A stretch of 64,000 nt of DNA from the NCBI RefSeq assembly GCF_016401385.1, contig NZ_JAEACF010000001.1:2046001-2110000 (forward strand), read 5' to 3'. Of this stretch, positions 8,546 through 16,767 are shown one piece after another. Both the position numbers and the translations under genes were made by a program. How positions within the stretch are numbered: the first letter of the stretch is position 1; the number at the start of each line of letters is the position of its first letter. The DNA is from Fictibacillus halophilus (GTDB taxonomy: Bacteria > Bacillota > Bacilli > Bacillales > Fictibacillaceae). The notes below the pieces were generated by a model. The model worked only from the letters and a program-made list of their open reading frames with translations, did no database searches and was not told the origin of the DNA.

Positions 8546-8914
8546 CTACAGGTTCTGTTGCGGGGTAATAATGGCATCAACATCAATTCTACTGGCGTCT
8601 CCCCATAGTTTCTCAAGATTATAATAACTGCGGTCATCTCGATGGAATACATGAACAACGATGTTTGCCAGGTCGATTAAAACCCATCTTGCATGGTCAT
8701 ACCCTTCCATTCGGCGAATCTGAATATCATTCTCTAGCGCAACATCTTTCAGTTCCCTTGCAATTGCTTGGACTTGTTTCTCAGAATTACCATGACAGAT
8801 AACAAAGTAATCTGCTACAAGCGAGATTCCTTCCATATCTAACACGGCAATGTTCTCTGCTCTTTTATCATCAGCGGTCTTTACGACCAATTCCATAAGC
8901 TCTTTTACGTTCAT
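8546..8914 (-). CDS. rsfS: Ribosomal silencing factor RsfS
   Basis: 122-residue RsfS/Iojap protein that binds ribosomal protein uL14 and blocks subunit joining in stationary phase. Family features are AVLDMEGISLVADYFVICHG and the C-terminal WVLIDLANIVVHVFHRDDR. The start ATG 8914 overlaps the yqeK stop as ATGA and has GGAG 8 nt upstream. A GTG nine bases earlier overlaps that ribosome site and is not used. Confidence 0.93.
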   Translation of the reverse strand: MNVKELMELVVKTADDKRAENIAVLDMEGISLVADYFVICHGNSEKQVQAIARELKDVALENDIQIRRMEGYDHARWVLIDLANIVVHVFHRDDRSYYNLEKLWGDASRIDVDAIITPQQNL

Positions 8915-9501
8915 CCAGTGCACTCCTTCTCTTTTTTAAATTTAATCTCTTGAAGCAATCCGTTATACGCTTCAAACGTGAGTGGATAGATTTTTTGATT
9001 CTGTTTCATTAGAAAAGTAATTGTGTTCTTAACTGCCATCAAACACGCTTGATCAAGATCATTCTCTGCCATCTCTCTAACACTTTCCACACCTGGAAAT
9101 TGACGATTCGGCTCGATGTAATCTGCTAAAAAAATCACTTTTTCAAGTGTAGTCATCGCTCCATTACCTGTTGTATGGTAATAGATAGCACTTAGAATAT
9201 CTTCATCAGTTATTCCGACTTCTCTTTCAACTAAGTAGGCTCCTACTGGCGCATGCAATACTTCGTTTCCATAGAATAACAAGTCTTGTGAGAGTCCCTT
9301 GCTACGCACAATTTCTCTCATTTCTTCTTTTGGCCGAAATTTAGCATAATCATGAAATATGGCTGCTGTTTCTGCTTTTTTTTGGTCTACTCCATATTTC
9401 TTAGCTAAAGCAAGACTTGTTTCTTCCACTCCTAACGTATGGATAAAACGGTGCTCTGTCAGCTGTTTTTTTACAATTTCCAGTGCTTTAGTTCGTTCCA
9501 T
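8911..9501 (-). CDS. yqeK: HD-domain phosphohydrolase YqeK (Ap4A hydrolase type)
   Basis: 196-residue HD-superfamily enzyme. The metal-binding motif FHDYAK lies near residue 50 and a second histidine pair is in EVLHAPVG. YqeK homologues are symmetrical diadenosine tetraphosphate hydrolases. It overlaps the nadD 3' end by 14 nt and the rsfS start by 4 nt, inside a tightly packed operon. AAAGGAG precedes the ATG. Confidence 0.9.
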   Translation of the reverse strand: MERTKALEIVKKQLTEHRFIHTLGVEETSLALAKKYGVDQKKAETAAIFHDYAKFRPKEEMREIVRSKGLSQDLLFYGNEVLHAPVGAYLVEREVGITDEDILSAIYYHTTGNGAMTTLEKVIFLADYIEPNRQFPGVESVREMAENDLDQACLMAVKNTITFLMKQNQKIYPLTFEAYNGLLQEIKFKKEKECTG

Positions 9502-10072
9502 AAAGGTGGTTCTCCTTTATATAATTCCAGACCTCATCTAAGACATAGTAACGAATATTCTGCCCAACGCTTGATTGATTACGGATAAACGACGATGAGA
9601 TCTCGATAATAGGTACTTCTACATGCTTTACTCGATACCTCTCCCAATGATGGTCAACGGCATATCCTGCACGACCGACACCTGCAAATTCAACAAGATC
9701 TTTCAACTCGTCAATCTTATGCCAACTGCTTAAGGAATGAACCATATCTCCACCCATTATAAAAGTGAAGGCTACTTGTGGATATTTTTCCTTCAGAAGA
9801 CGAACCGTATCAATAGTATATGAAGGTCCACTTCTCTCAAATTCAAGCAAAGAAAGGGAAAACTGCTCATTGTTACCAATCGCTTTTTGAACCATTTCTA
9901 TACGCTGGTCATCCGAGACTTCATTGTCTTTTTGTTTATGTGGAGGTGTAGAGGAAGGCATCCACCACACTTCATCTAAATGCAATTGAGTTAATGCCTC
10001 TTGAGCAATAAGCAGATGTCCGATATGTGGCGGATTAAACGTACCTCCAAAAAGGCCAATTTGTTTATTCAT
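9488..10072 (-). CDS. nadD: Nicotinate-nucleotide adenylyltransferase
   Basis: 194 residues. NadD transfers AMP from ATP to nicotinate mononucleotide in NAD synthesis. The nucleotidyltransferase signature GGTFNPPHIGH is at residues 9-19 and the second motif ISSSFIR is near residue 158. Both match the cytidylyltransferase fold. The ribosome site AAGGAG lies before ATG 10072. Confidence 0.96.
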   Translation of the reverse strand: MNKQIGLFGGTFNPPHIGHLLIAQEALTQLHLDEVWWMPSSTPPHKQKDNEVSDDQRIEMVQKAIGNNEQFSLSLLEFERSGPSYTIDTVRLLKEKYPQVAFTFIMGGDMVHSLSSWHKIDELKDLVEFAGVGRAGYAVDHHWERYRVKHVEVPIIEISSSFIRNQSSVGQNIRYYVLDEVWNYIKENHLYGTN

Positions 10073-10086
10073 TACTCTGTCACTCC

Positions 10087-10377
10087 TTAAGGGAGTTGGA
10101 TGCGTTTTTGGTTGATTGATTCTTTGTAAAGTACGATTGTACTTCCGATCACTTGAACTAACTGTGATTTCGAGCCAGAAGAAAGCTGTGATGCTACTGT
10201 ATCTTTATCATCTTCACAGTTTTGAAGCACGCTAACTTTTATAAGCTCTCTCGCTTCAAGTGCTTCGTCAACCTGTTTGACTAAATTTGAATTAACTCCA
10301 CCTTTACCAACCTGAAAGATAGGTTGAATATGATGTGCTTTTGATCGTAAAAAACGTTTTTGTTTACCTGTAAGCAT
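10087..10377 (-). CDS. yhbY: YhbY/YqeI ribosome-associated RNA-binding protein
   Basis: 96-residue CRS1-YhbY (CRM) domain protein. The characteristic GKGG loop (IFQVGKGGVN) is near residue 25. Family members bind rRNA and associate with the 50S subunit. AGGAGG precedes the start closely. It is embedded between aroE and nadD, as in B. subtilis (yqeI). Confidence 0.92.
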   Translation of the reverse strand: MLTGKQKRFLRSKAHHIQPIFQVGKGGVNSNLVKQVDEALEARELIKVSVLQNCEDDKDTVASQLSSGSKSQLVQVIGSTIVLYKESINQKRIQLP

Positions 10378-10379
10378 AG

Positions 10380-11207
10380 TTACCTCCTAAGTTGTTCCAT
10401 AACGACTTGTTTCATATTATTTGTATCTGGAAAAATGCCTGTCCACTTTTCGAATGCCATAGCTCCTTGCATAACGAGCATAGATACACCATTATCTGTT
10501 GTTGCGCCTAATTCCTCAGCTTCTCTAAGCCATCGAGTTGCTAGCGGATTATAAACGATATCACTTACCACCGCTTCTTTTTTTAGCAAGTTAAGGTTAA
10601 GTGGAATTGACTCGGTATCTGGATGCATACCCGCGTTGGTCGTGTTGATTAATACATCAAAACGAGCAAGATCTTCTTCGGCTTTTTGTAAAGACAAACC
10701 TTCTATACGTTCATCGTTCAAATCTTTTAATAAAGAATGAAGTCGTTCTTCTGAACGATTCGCTATCGCCAAATAAGCAGGTTCTTCCTTACTTAGTGCA
10801 TAAGCGATAGATCTGGCAGCTCCGCCAGCTCCAATTAGTAGAACGTTTAAATCTGAAAGTGGCTTACTGATTTTTTCTTTTAAACCCAGCAAGAAACCCT
10901 TACCGTCTGTGTTATAACCGATCAATTTTCCATCTTTATTTACGACTGTGTTAACAGCACCTATCTCTTTAGCTTCCTCATCAATCTTATCTAGAAATGG
11001 TAGAATTGCTACTTTGTGAGGGATGGTAATATTACATCCTGCATAATTGCTTTCTTTCAGAAATTTAACGAACGCCTCTAATTCATCAGAAGTCACACGT
11101 CTTTTTTCATATGTTCCAGAAATACCGGTTTGCTGAAATGCAGCTGTTTGCATGACAGGTGATAAGGAATGATCGATTGGATCACCGATAACAAGTGCTT
11201 TAATCAT
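10380..11207 (-). CDS. aroE: Shikimate dehydrogenase (NADP)
   Basis: 275 residues, reducing 3-dehydroshikimate to shikimate in aromatic amino-acid synthesis. The N-terminal substrate domain has DHSLSPVMQ, GCNITIPHK with the catalytic lysine, and NTDGKGF. The Rossmann domain has LLIGAGGAARSIAYAL near residue 125, and INTTNAGM follows. Length and motif order are normal. It sits two bases from yhbY, in the conserved yqe operon position. Confidence 0.96.
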   Translation of the reverse strand: MIKALVIGDPIDHSLSPVMQTAAFQQTGISGTYEKRRVTSDELEAFVKFLKESNYAGCNITIPHKVAILPFLDKIDEEAKEIGAVNTVVNKDGKLIGYNTDGKGFLLGLKEKISKPLSDLNVLLIGAGGAARSIAYALSKEEPAYLAIANRSEERLHSLLKDLNDERIEGLSLQKAEEDLARFDVLINTTNAGMHPDTESIPLNLNLLKKEAVVSDIVYNPLATRWLREAEELGATTDNGVSMLVMQGAMAFEKWTGIFPDTNNMKQVVMEQLRR

Positions 11208-11222
11208 GACGAAATTCTCTCC

Positions 11223-12320
11223 TTAAATTAAGGATTTTCGAACAGTTACAGCTACACCCTCGGGAGCATAGAAAGCCACCTTCGCACCTGCTTCTGGGAA
11301 AGTTACCCAGCCAAGACCAGAGATCACAACATCTGTTTTGCTTTCCTTTATAACAAATTCATAGCGTTTAAGCTTTGGAAAGTTCTCCGTATCTTCGGGA
11401 GGGGCTAACATGTCACCAAGATGTTTCTCATAAAGTTCGTCTGCTTTGTCGGTCTTAGTTCGATGTATATTCAAATGGTTTGAAAAATGGCAAACAAACG
11501 ACTGTTTACCGCCTTTCATATAGTCCATTCTTGCAAGTCCACCAAAATACAACGTCTGCAATTCATTCAATTGAAACACCATAGGTTTTATTTCTTTTTT
11601 AGGCATGATGATATTCAATTCTTTTTTAGAAACAAAATGTGCCATTTGGTGATGATTAATGATCCCAGGCGTATCATACATGTGACTTCTTCCATCGAGT
11701 GGAATATCAATGAGATCTAATGTCGTTCCGGGAAAATGAGAAGTTGTAATAAAATCAGCTGCTTCCTCGCCGAATTGTTTGATTAAACGGTTAATAAACG
11801 TAGATTTCCCTGTGTTCGTGCACCCTACAACGTATACATCTTTTCCTTGGCGATAATGATCGATAGACTCTGCCAATTCCTCAATTCCATACCCTTTGTC
11901 AGCAGAGATCAATTTTACATCGATGGGCTTCAAGCCTAGCTCTTTTGCTTCCTTCTTCATCCAATGAATTACCTTATTAGGATTCACTGATTTTGGAAGC
12001 AGATCAAGCTTGTTTCCAACAAGAAGGATCGGGTTGTTCCCCGCATAACGATGAAGTCCCGGGAGCCAACTTCCATTAAAATCAAAAATATCAACGATTT
12101 TAACAACTAACGCATCTTCATCTCCAATACTCGAGACAATTTTACGATAATCATCATCTGTTAAACTTACGTCATGAATTTCGTTATAGTGTTTTAAACG
12201 AAAACAGCGCTGGCAAATAGGCAGATCTTTCGTCAGTGCCGAAAGAGGTGCGTATCCAAGCGCTTCTTTGTCTTCTGTTTGTATGGAAACTCCACAACCC
12301 ACACATTTAATTTGTTCCAA
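11223..12320 (-). CDS. yqeH: Circularly permuted GTPase YqeH (30S assembly)
   Basis: Predicted 365 residues. An N-terminal zinc ribbon (CVGC ... CQRC) is followed by a circularly permuted GTPase whose motif order is NKLD, then the P-loop GCTNTGKST, then DTPG. YqeH is required for small-subunit ribosome assembly. I choose TTG 12320, which follows GGAGG by 7 nt, lies just beyond the yqeG stop and gives the length usual for the family. The in-frame ATG at 12362 would overlap yqeG by 40 nt and add residues not seen in homologues. Confidence 0.93.
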   Translation of the reverse strand: MEQIKCVGCGVSIQTEDKEALGYAPLSALTKDLPICQRCFRLKHYNEIHDVSLTDDDYRKIVSSIGDEDALVVKIVDIFDFNGSWLPGLHRYAGNNPILLVGNKLDLLPKSVNPNKVIHWMKKEAKELGLKPIDVKLISADKGYGIEELAESIDHYRQGKDVYVVGCTNTGKSTFINRLIKQFGEEAADFITTSHFPGTTLDLIDIPLDGRSHMYDTPGIINHHQMAHFVSKKELNIIMPKKEIKPMVFQLNELQTLYFGGLARMDYMKGGKQSFVCHFSNHLNIHRTKTDKADELYEKHLGDMLAPPEDTENFPKLKRYEFVIKESKTDVVISGLGWVTFPEAGAKVAFYAPEGVAVTVRKSLI

Positions 12321-12322
12321 AC

Positions 12323-12838
12323 CTATTCCTCCCAATGCAGCATGCCTTTTCTTTTCATCCAAGACAATATGATGCGTTCAATCTTTCTGTTAAACCTTGT
12401 CCAAGTACCGTCACTGCTAGCCACTGGTACAACGAGTATAGTATGCAAACCTAATCGATTCCCACCTAGTACGTCAGTAAGAAGTTGATCTCCGATAACA
12501 ACAACTTGTTCATTTTTCAGCTTCATATCTTTCAGAGCGCGCTTGAAAGCTTTGGTCATTGGTTTTCTAGCGCTGTAGATAAACGGAATGCCCACAGGGT
12601 CTGAGAAGCTCTTTACTCTATGCTGTGTATTGTTTGAAACAATTGTGATCAAAATACCTTTTTCTTTAATAGAAGTAAACCACTCGATCAATTCAGGAGT
12701 CGCTTCAGGTCTATCCCATTCCACAAGCGTATTATCCAAATCTGTGATAATACCTTTTACTCCTCGTTCAACTAACATTTCCGGTGTGATGTCCAGGATA
12801 TTCTGAACATGTTGATCCGGTAAAAAATGTTTTAACAT
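12323..12838 (-). CDS. yqeG: HAD-family phosphatase YqeG
   Basis: 171-residue HAD superfamily (subfamily IIIA) protein. Motif I is TDLDNTLV near residue 37, motif II lies around IVSNNT, and motif III is KPMTKAF followed by VVIGDQLLTDVLGG. The physiological substrate is not established. It is the first gene of the operon; GAGGTG precedes the ATG. Its divergent neighbour is the DnaA-box region of sda. Confidence 0.9.
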   Translation of the reverse strand: MLKHFLPDQHVQNILDITPEMLVERGVKGIITDLDNTLVEWDRPEATPELIEWFTSIKEKGILITIVSNNTQHRVKSFSDPVGIPFIYSARKPMTKAFKRALKDMKLKNEQVVVIGDQLLTDVLGGNRLGLHTILVVPVASSDGTWTRFNRKIERIILSWMKRKGMLHWEE

Positions 12839-13068
12839 TCTAGCACCTCTTCACGTTTCCTTTTCAACGTATCTATTTTACCAGTAATGATAGGAAGTAC
12901 AAACGATTTTTCTACAATAACTGTCATTATATATAAAATTCGAGCTCTTTCCATTAGGTTTTTCTGCTAAATCGATTATTTAAGTATGGCAACATTTTTA
13001 AGTTGTTAAAAATAGTCTAATTTAGAAAAAACAAAAAGTTTTCGACAATTTGTTCCCCTACCTTAAAG

Positions 13069-13168
13069 TGTGGATAATCTTATTCACATTATTCACCTAA
13101 GTATCAACTATCTTTCTTAAAGATGTTAACACTTTACCCACAACTTATCCACCAAACACTGTGGATAA
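13069..13168. promoter_or_regulatory. DnaA-box cluster upstream of sda
   Basis: Six DnaA-box-like 9-mers lie within 100 bp of non-coding DNA. Perfect TGTGGATAA occurs at 13069-13077 and 13160-13168. One-mismatch copies are TTATTCACA 13080-13088, TTACCCACA 13134-13142 and TTATCCACC 13145-13153. A two-mismatch copy TTATTCACC is at 13089-13097. DnaA is known to regulate sda in B. subtilis. The rest of the 12839-13311 gap is AT-rich with no gene visible. Confidence 0.85.
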
Positions 13169-13311
13169 ACGAACGGTTGTTCCTTTTTACAATACATGGT
13201 AAGCTTCAAAGTACATAAAGCAAGTACATAAATCATGAACTTACCATCATATTCATTCAATATGAATGTAGAATACTTTTCACTTTTTTTATAAAAAAGC
13301 AGGAGGTGACC

Positions 13312-13479
13312 ATGCCGCTTTTAAAGGGCTATATTATGGAAAAACTTTCAGACGACCTTTTGATTGAATCTTATTTAAAAGCTAGAGAACTGAAACTTAG
13401 TAATGACTTTATCTTACTCATAAAAAAAGAGATTGACAGAAGATCTCTTCATGCTAAATTACAGCAAGTTTTAATGTAG
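13312..13479 (+). CDS. sda: Sporulation checkpoint protein Sda
   Basis: A 55-codon gene whose core [15 protein letters not shown], then a second helix ending EIDRRSL, matches Sda. Sda is an anti-kinase that docks on KinA and blocks the sporulation phosphorelay when replication is perturbed. A near-ideal ribosome site AGGAGGTGACC precedes ATG 13312, so the protein has eight residues (MPLLKGYI) before the Met corresponding to the usual Sda start at 13336. The upstream DnaA boxes supply the expected replication input and a terminator follows immediately. Confidence 0.93.
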   Translation: MPLLKGYIMEKLSDDLLIESYLKARELKLSNDFILLIKKEIDRRSLHAKLQQVLM

Positions 13480-13505
13480 AGCGTAAATATACGCTCTATT
13501 TTTTT
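13478..13505 (+). terminator. sda terminator
   Basis: Eight-bp perfect stem AGAGCGTA / TACGCTCT (13478-13485, 13490-13497), 4-nt loop, then A and seven Ts. It overlaps the sda stop codon and abuts the convergent lipoprotein gene. Confidence 0.9.
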
Positions 13506-13912
13506 GTGGCCAACTCTCTTTCAACTTTTCGATATTCTCCTGGTTCAAATGTTATTTCAATCGGAATTTCCCACTGTTCCTCCCATGCCTGCTTATACTT
13601 CTTACTTAATGAAGCTGCCTTTTTGTATTGGTAAGATTTCATCTGAATCGCCACTACATATTTTCCATCTTCTTTTATCACCACTGCACGTTTAATAAGT
13701 TTATCTTTCGTAATTTCTCGTCTCATTTCTTCAGCAAGTGAAGATGCCGTCGAAACTCCTGCTTCAGAAAAGCTAATGTGCTTCCTATAGTATTCTCTAG
13801 GTTGAAACTCTGGACTCGTCTCATCTTTTTTATAAATAGAATCATTAAAACAGCCAGTTAGTTGAAACAAAATCAATAGTATTCCGTATGTATATGGTAG
13901 TCTCATTTTCAA
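13496..13912 (-). CDS. Small lipoprotein, possibly YhcN/YlaJ-like
   Basis: 138 residues. A signal peptide ends in a lipobox LTGC at about residue 21, so it should be lipidated and membrane anchored. The mature part is charged, with an alternating segment (SLAEEMRREITKD, then AVVIKEDGKYVVAIQM) reminiscent of the YhcN/YlaJ sporulation lipoproteins. That similarity is by eye and weak. It converges on sda and is divergent from mrpA. Confidence 0.7.
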   Translation of the reverse strand: MKMRLPYTYGILLILFQLTGCFNDSIYKKDETSPEFQPREYYRKHISFSEAGVSTASSLAEEMRREITKDKLIKRAVVIKEDGKYVVAIQMKSYQYKKAASLSKKYKQAWEEQWEIPIEITFEPGEYRKVERELATKK

Positions 13913-14083
13913 TCACCTCTCAAATAGGTTAGGTATTTTTTGGGAAGGATATTCAAGAGATCCAAACAATCTGATTAGAGAGTTTCTATTTGGTAAAGTA
14001 TTTGCTAAAAAGGAAAGGTTTTGCTTACAATATAATGGACTATGACGATTATTCTTGGGTTTTAAGGAGGTTTACCGGTACTC

Positions 14084-16429
14084 ATGTTGCATATCTACAT
14101 ACTCTTACCTTTTTTAGCAGCATTGTTAATTGGACTTGTTGCTAAGAAAGTATACCGGATCCATACTGGTTGGTTTGTTCTGCCTGTTCCAGTCGTGCTT
14201 TTTATCCTGTTTATTTCAAAATTGCCTACATTGGCAGAAGGGAAAATTGTTCAAAGCATCGCGAATTGGATTCCATCCCTCGACATCCAACTAAGTTTTT
14301 ATTTGGATGGACTTAGCATGCTTTTTTCACTTTTAATAACAGGGATCGGATCCCTAGTCGTTCTCTATTCGATCTATTATTTATCAAAAAAAGAACAGCT
14401 CGTCCATTTCTATGTTTATCTTTTATTATTTATGGGATCGATGCTTGGCGTCGTTCTATCTGACAACGTATTCGTACTGTATACCTTTTGGGAGTTCACG
14501 AGTATCTCATCCTTTCTATTAATTGGATTTTGGTTTTATCGAGAACGTTCCACATATGGTGCACAAAAATCAATGCTCGTGACAGTTTTTGGCGGGCTGT
14601 CCATGTTAGGTGCACTCATACTCCTATCTATCGCAGCCGAAACGAACAGCATCCGAGAAATGATTGCTAATCGTTCTGAAATCATTGAGAGTGACTTGTT
14701 TATACCTATATTACTATTGTTACTGATTGGAGCTTTTACAAAATCGGCACAGTTTCCTTTTCACAGCTGGCTACCTGATGCGATGGAAGCACCAACTCCA
14801 GTTAGTGCATACCTTCACTCTGCAACGATGGTTAAAGCAGGGATCTATCTAGTAGCGAGGTTCTCTCTCATCTTTAGTGGGACGGATGTATTTTTCATCA
14901 TCGTTTCTGGAGTGGGTCTGATCACACTATGTTTAGGATCGATTCTCGCGTCTCGCCAGACTGATTTAAAGGGAATTCTAGCCTATTCCACGATCAGCCA
15001 GTTAGGTATGATCATGACGATGCTCGGCTTTGGTAATGGTATTGCTACACTCGCTGCGATCTTCCACATCTTTAACCACGCTACCTTTAAAGGCAGCTTG
15101 TTTATGATAGCGGGTATTGTTGATCATGAAACAGGAACAAGAGATATCAGAAGACTTGGCGGACTCTATACGTATATGCCGATTTCCGCTACTCTAGCTT
15201 TCTTTGGAGCCTTCTCCATGGCTGGAGTACCGCTTCCGATCTTCAATGGTTTTTTAAGTAAGGAAATGTTCTTTGATTCATCACTAAAATTAGAACAAAC
15301 GATCGGTTTTGCCGGAGCGTTTGCAGAGTGGATTCCATTGCTAGCCGTAATCGGAAGTATCTTTACATTCGTCTATTCTATGTATTTAGTATTTGGAACA
15401 TTTACTGGTAAAGCCAAGTTAGATCAACTTGAGAAAAAACCTCACGAAGCGCCGATTGGCATGCTGATTTCTCCACTTATCCTTATTGGATTTGTCGTTT
15501 TGATCGGATTATTGCCAAACTTGATCAATGAGTCGATACTTGCACCAGCCGTTGCATCAGTAACAGGAGATTTGGCTTTTACTCACTTAGCCTTTTGGCA
15601 TGGTTTTGATAATACGCCTTTGCATATGTCACTAGTCGTTGTAGCAGTCGGAACCATACTCGCTTTAACTTTAAAAAGATGGCAGCCCATCTACAACAGA
15701 GTACCTGGAAAGTTTTCAACCGATCGTATTTACCAGTCTATCGTAAACGGTCTATTGCATTTCTCGAGTAAACTTACGAAATTTTATATGACCGGTTCAT
15801 TACGATTGTATACATCCATCATTCTTATATTCTTGGTTGTGTCTACATCGATATTTATATATGTGACAGATGGATTTAAAATATCATTCGATGACTTAGC
15901 ACCTGTTACGTGGCCGGAAGTTTTAGTAGGTTTAGTTATGGCTGTTGCTGCAATTGCAACAATATGGATGACACAGAGAATAGCTGCAATCATTGTAATC
16001 GGAGTTGTAGGCTATGGTCTTTCATTGTTGTTCGTTTTCTTCCGAGCACCAGACCTCGCTCTTACACAGCTTATCGTCGAAACCATAACTGTTGCTCTTT
16101 TCTTGCTATGCTTTGCGCATCTTCCAAAGTTGCAGAAATCAGACAAGAAACCTTCTGAGAAGCTTGTAGATTTTGTTATCGCAGTTTCAACAGGTGCACT
16201 CTTAACAATAGTAGCGATCTCCGCTCATAGCTCTAAATATTTTGAGAGCATCTCAAAATATTTTGTAGATAATTCTTACAAGCTTGGTGGTGGAGACAAT
16301 ATCGTCAACGTCATCCTTGTTGACTTCCGTGGATTGGATACTTTATTTGAAATAGCAGTACTTGGACTAGCTGCTCTAGGCATTATTGCCATGATAAAAT
16401 ACCGGGATAAAGGAGACATGAACCAATAA
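14084..16429 (+). CDS. mrpA: Na+/H+ antiporter subunit MrpA
   Basis: 781-residue, about 20-helix protein related to respiratory complex I NuoL. Key charged residues are present: E137 (TFWEFTS), K220 (GAFTKSAQFPFHSWLPDA) and K251. The C-terminal MbhD/MbhE-like segments end in GGGDNIVNVILVDFRG. The length equals an unfused MrpA, so MrpB is not fused to it. Its stop overlaps the mrpC start (TAATG). GGAGG lies about 13 nt before the ATG, a rather long spacing. It is the first gene of the operon and acts in the cytoplasmic membrane exchanging Na+ for H+. Confidence 0.95.
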   Translation: MLHIYILLPFLAALLIGLVAKKVYRIHTGWFVLPVPVVLFILFISKLPTLAEGKIVQSIANWIPSLDIQLSFYLDGLSMLFSLLITGIGSLVVLYSIYYLSKKEQLVHFYVYLLLFMGSMLGVVLSDNVFVLYTFWEFTSISSFLLIGFWFYRERSTYGAQKSMLVTVFGGLSMLGALILLSIAAETNSIREMIANRSEIIESDLFIPILLLLLIGAFTKSAQFPFHSWLPDAMEAPTPVSAYLHSATMVKAGIYLVARFSLIFSGTDVFFIIVSGVGLITLCLGSILASRQTDLKGILAYSTISQLGMIMTMLGFGNGIATLAAIFHIFNHATFKGSLFMIAGIVDHETGTRDIRRLGGLYTYMPISATLAFFGAFSMAGVPLPIFNGFLSKEMFFDSSLKLEQTIGFAGAFAEWIPLLAVIGSIFTFVYSMYLVFGTFTGKAKLDQLEKKPHEAPIGMLISPLILIGFVVLIGLLPNLINESILAPAVASVTGDLAFTHLAFWHGFDNTPLHMSLVVVAVGTILALTLKRWQPIYNRVPGKFSTDRIYQSIVNGLLHFSSKLTKFYMTGSLRLYTSIILIFLVVSTSIFIYVTDGFKISFDDLAPVTWPEVLVGLVMAVAAIATIWMTQRIAAIIVIGVVGYGLSLLFVFFRAPDLALTQLIVETITVALFLLCFAHLPKLQKSDKKPSEKLVDFVIAVSTGALLTIVAISAHSSKYFESISKYFVDNSYKLGGGDNIVNVILVDFRGLDTLFEIAVLGLAALGIIAMIKYRDKGDMNQ

Positions 16430-16767
16430 TGGAGATTCTTATGTCTATACTTGCCGGAACGTTATTTGCAGCCGGCGTTTATCTTATACTTCAGAAGCAG
16501 TTATTAAAAATTGTACTTGGTACGGCGCTTTTATCACATGGGGCTCATCTTTTTATCCTAACGATGGGAAAATTAAACCGTGGTAAACCTCCTATATTAT
16601 TAGAGGGGGTCAAGAACTACACAGATCCTCTCCCTCAAGCGCTAATACTGACATCTATTGTTATAAGTTTTGGGGTTACAAGCTTTCTACTTGTACTAGC
16701 TTATCGAACCTATCAAAGCAACAAGACAGATATGATGGATCAGCTAAGGGGAACAGATGATGAGTAA
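16429..16767 (+). CDS. mrpC: Na+/H+ antiporter subunit MrpC
   Basis: 112-residue NuoK-like membrane protein starting MEILMSI as in other MrpC proteins, with three predicted helices and the conserved LLSHGAHLFIL and DPLPQALILTSIVI segments. It begins on the stop codon of mrpA, in the position where mrpB lies in B. subtilis. It overlaps mrpD by 11 nt. Confidence 0.94.
   Translation: MEILMSILAGTLFAAGVYLILQKQLLKIVLGTALLSHGAHLFILTMGKLNRGKPPILLEGVKNYTDPLPQALILTSIVISFGVTSFLLVLAYRTYQSNKTDMMDQLRGTDDE

Noticed and set aside
12323..12362. ATG 12362 as the yqeH start
   Set aside because: It would overlap yqeG by 40 nt; TTG 12320 has a GGAGG site and gives the family length.
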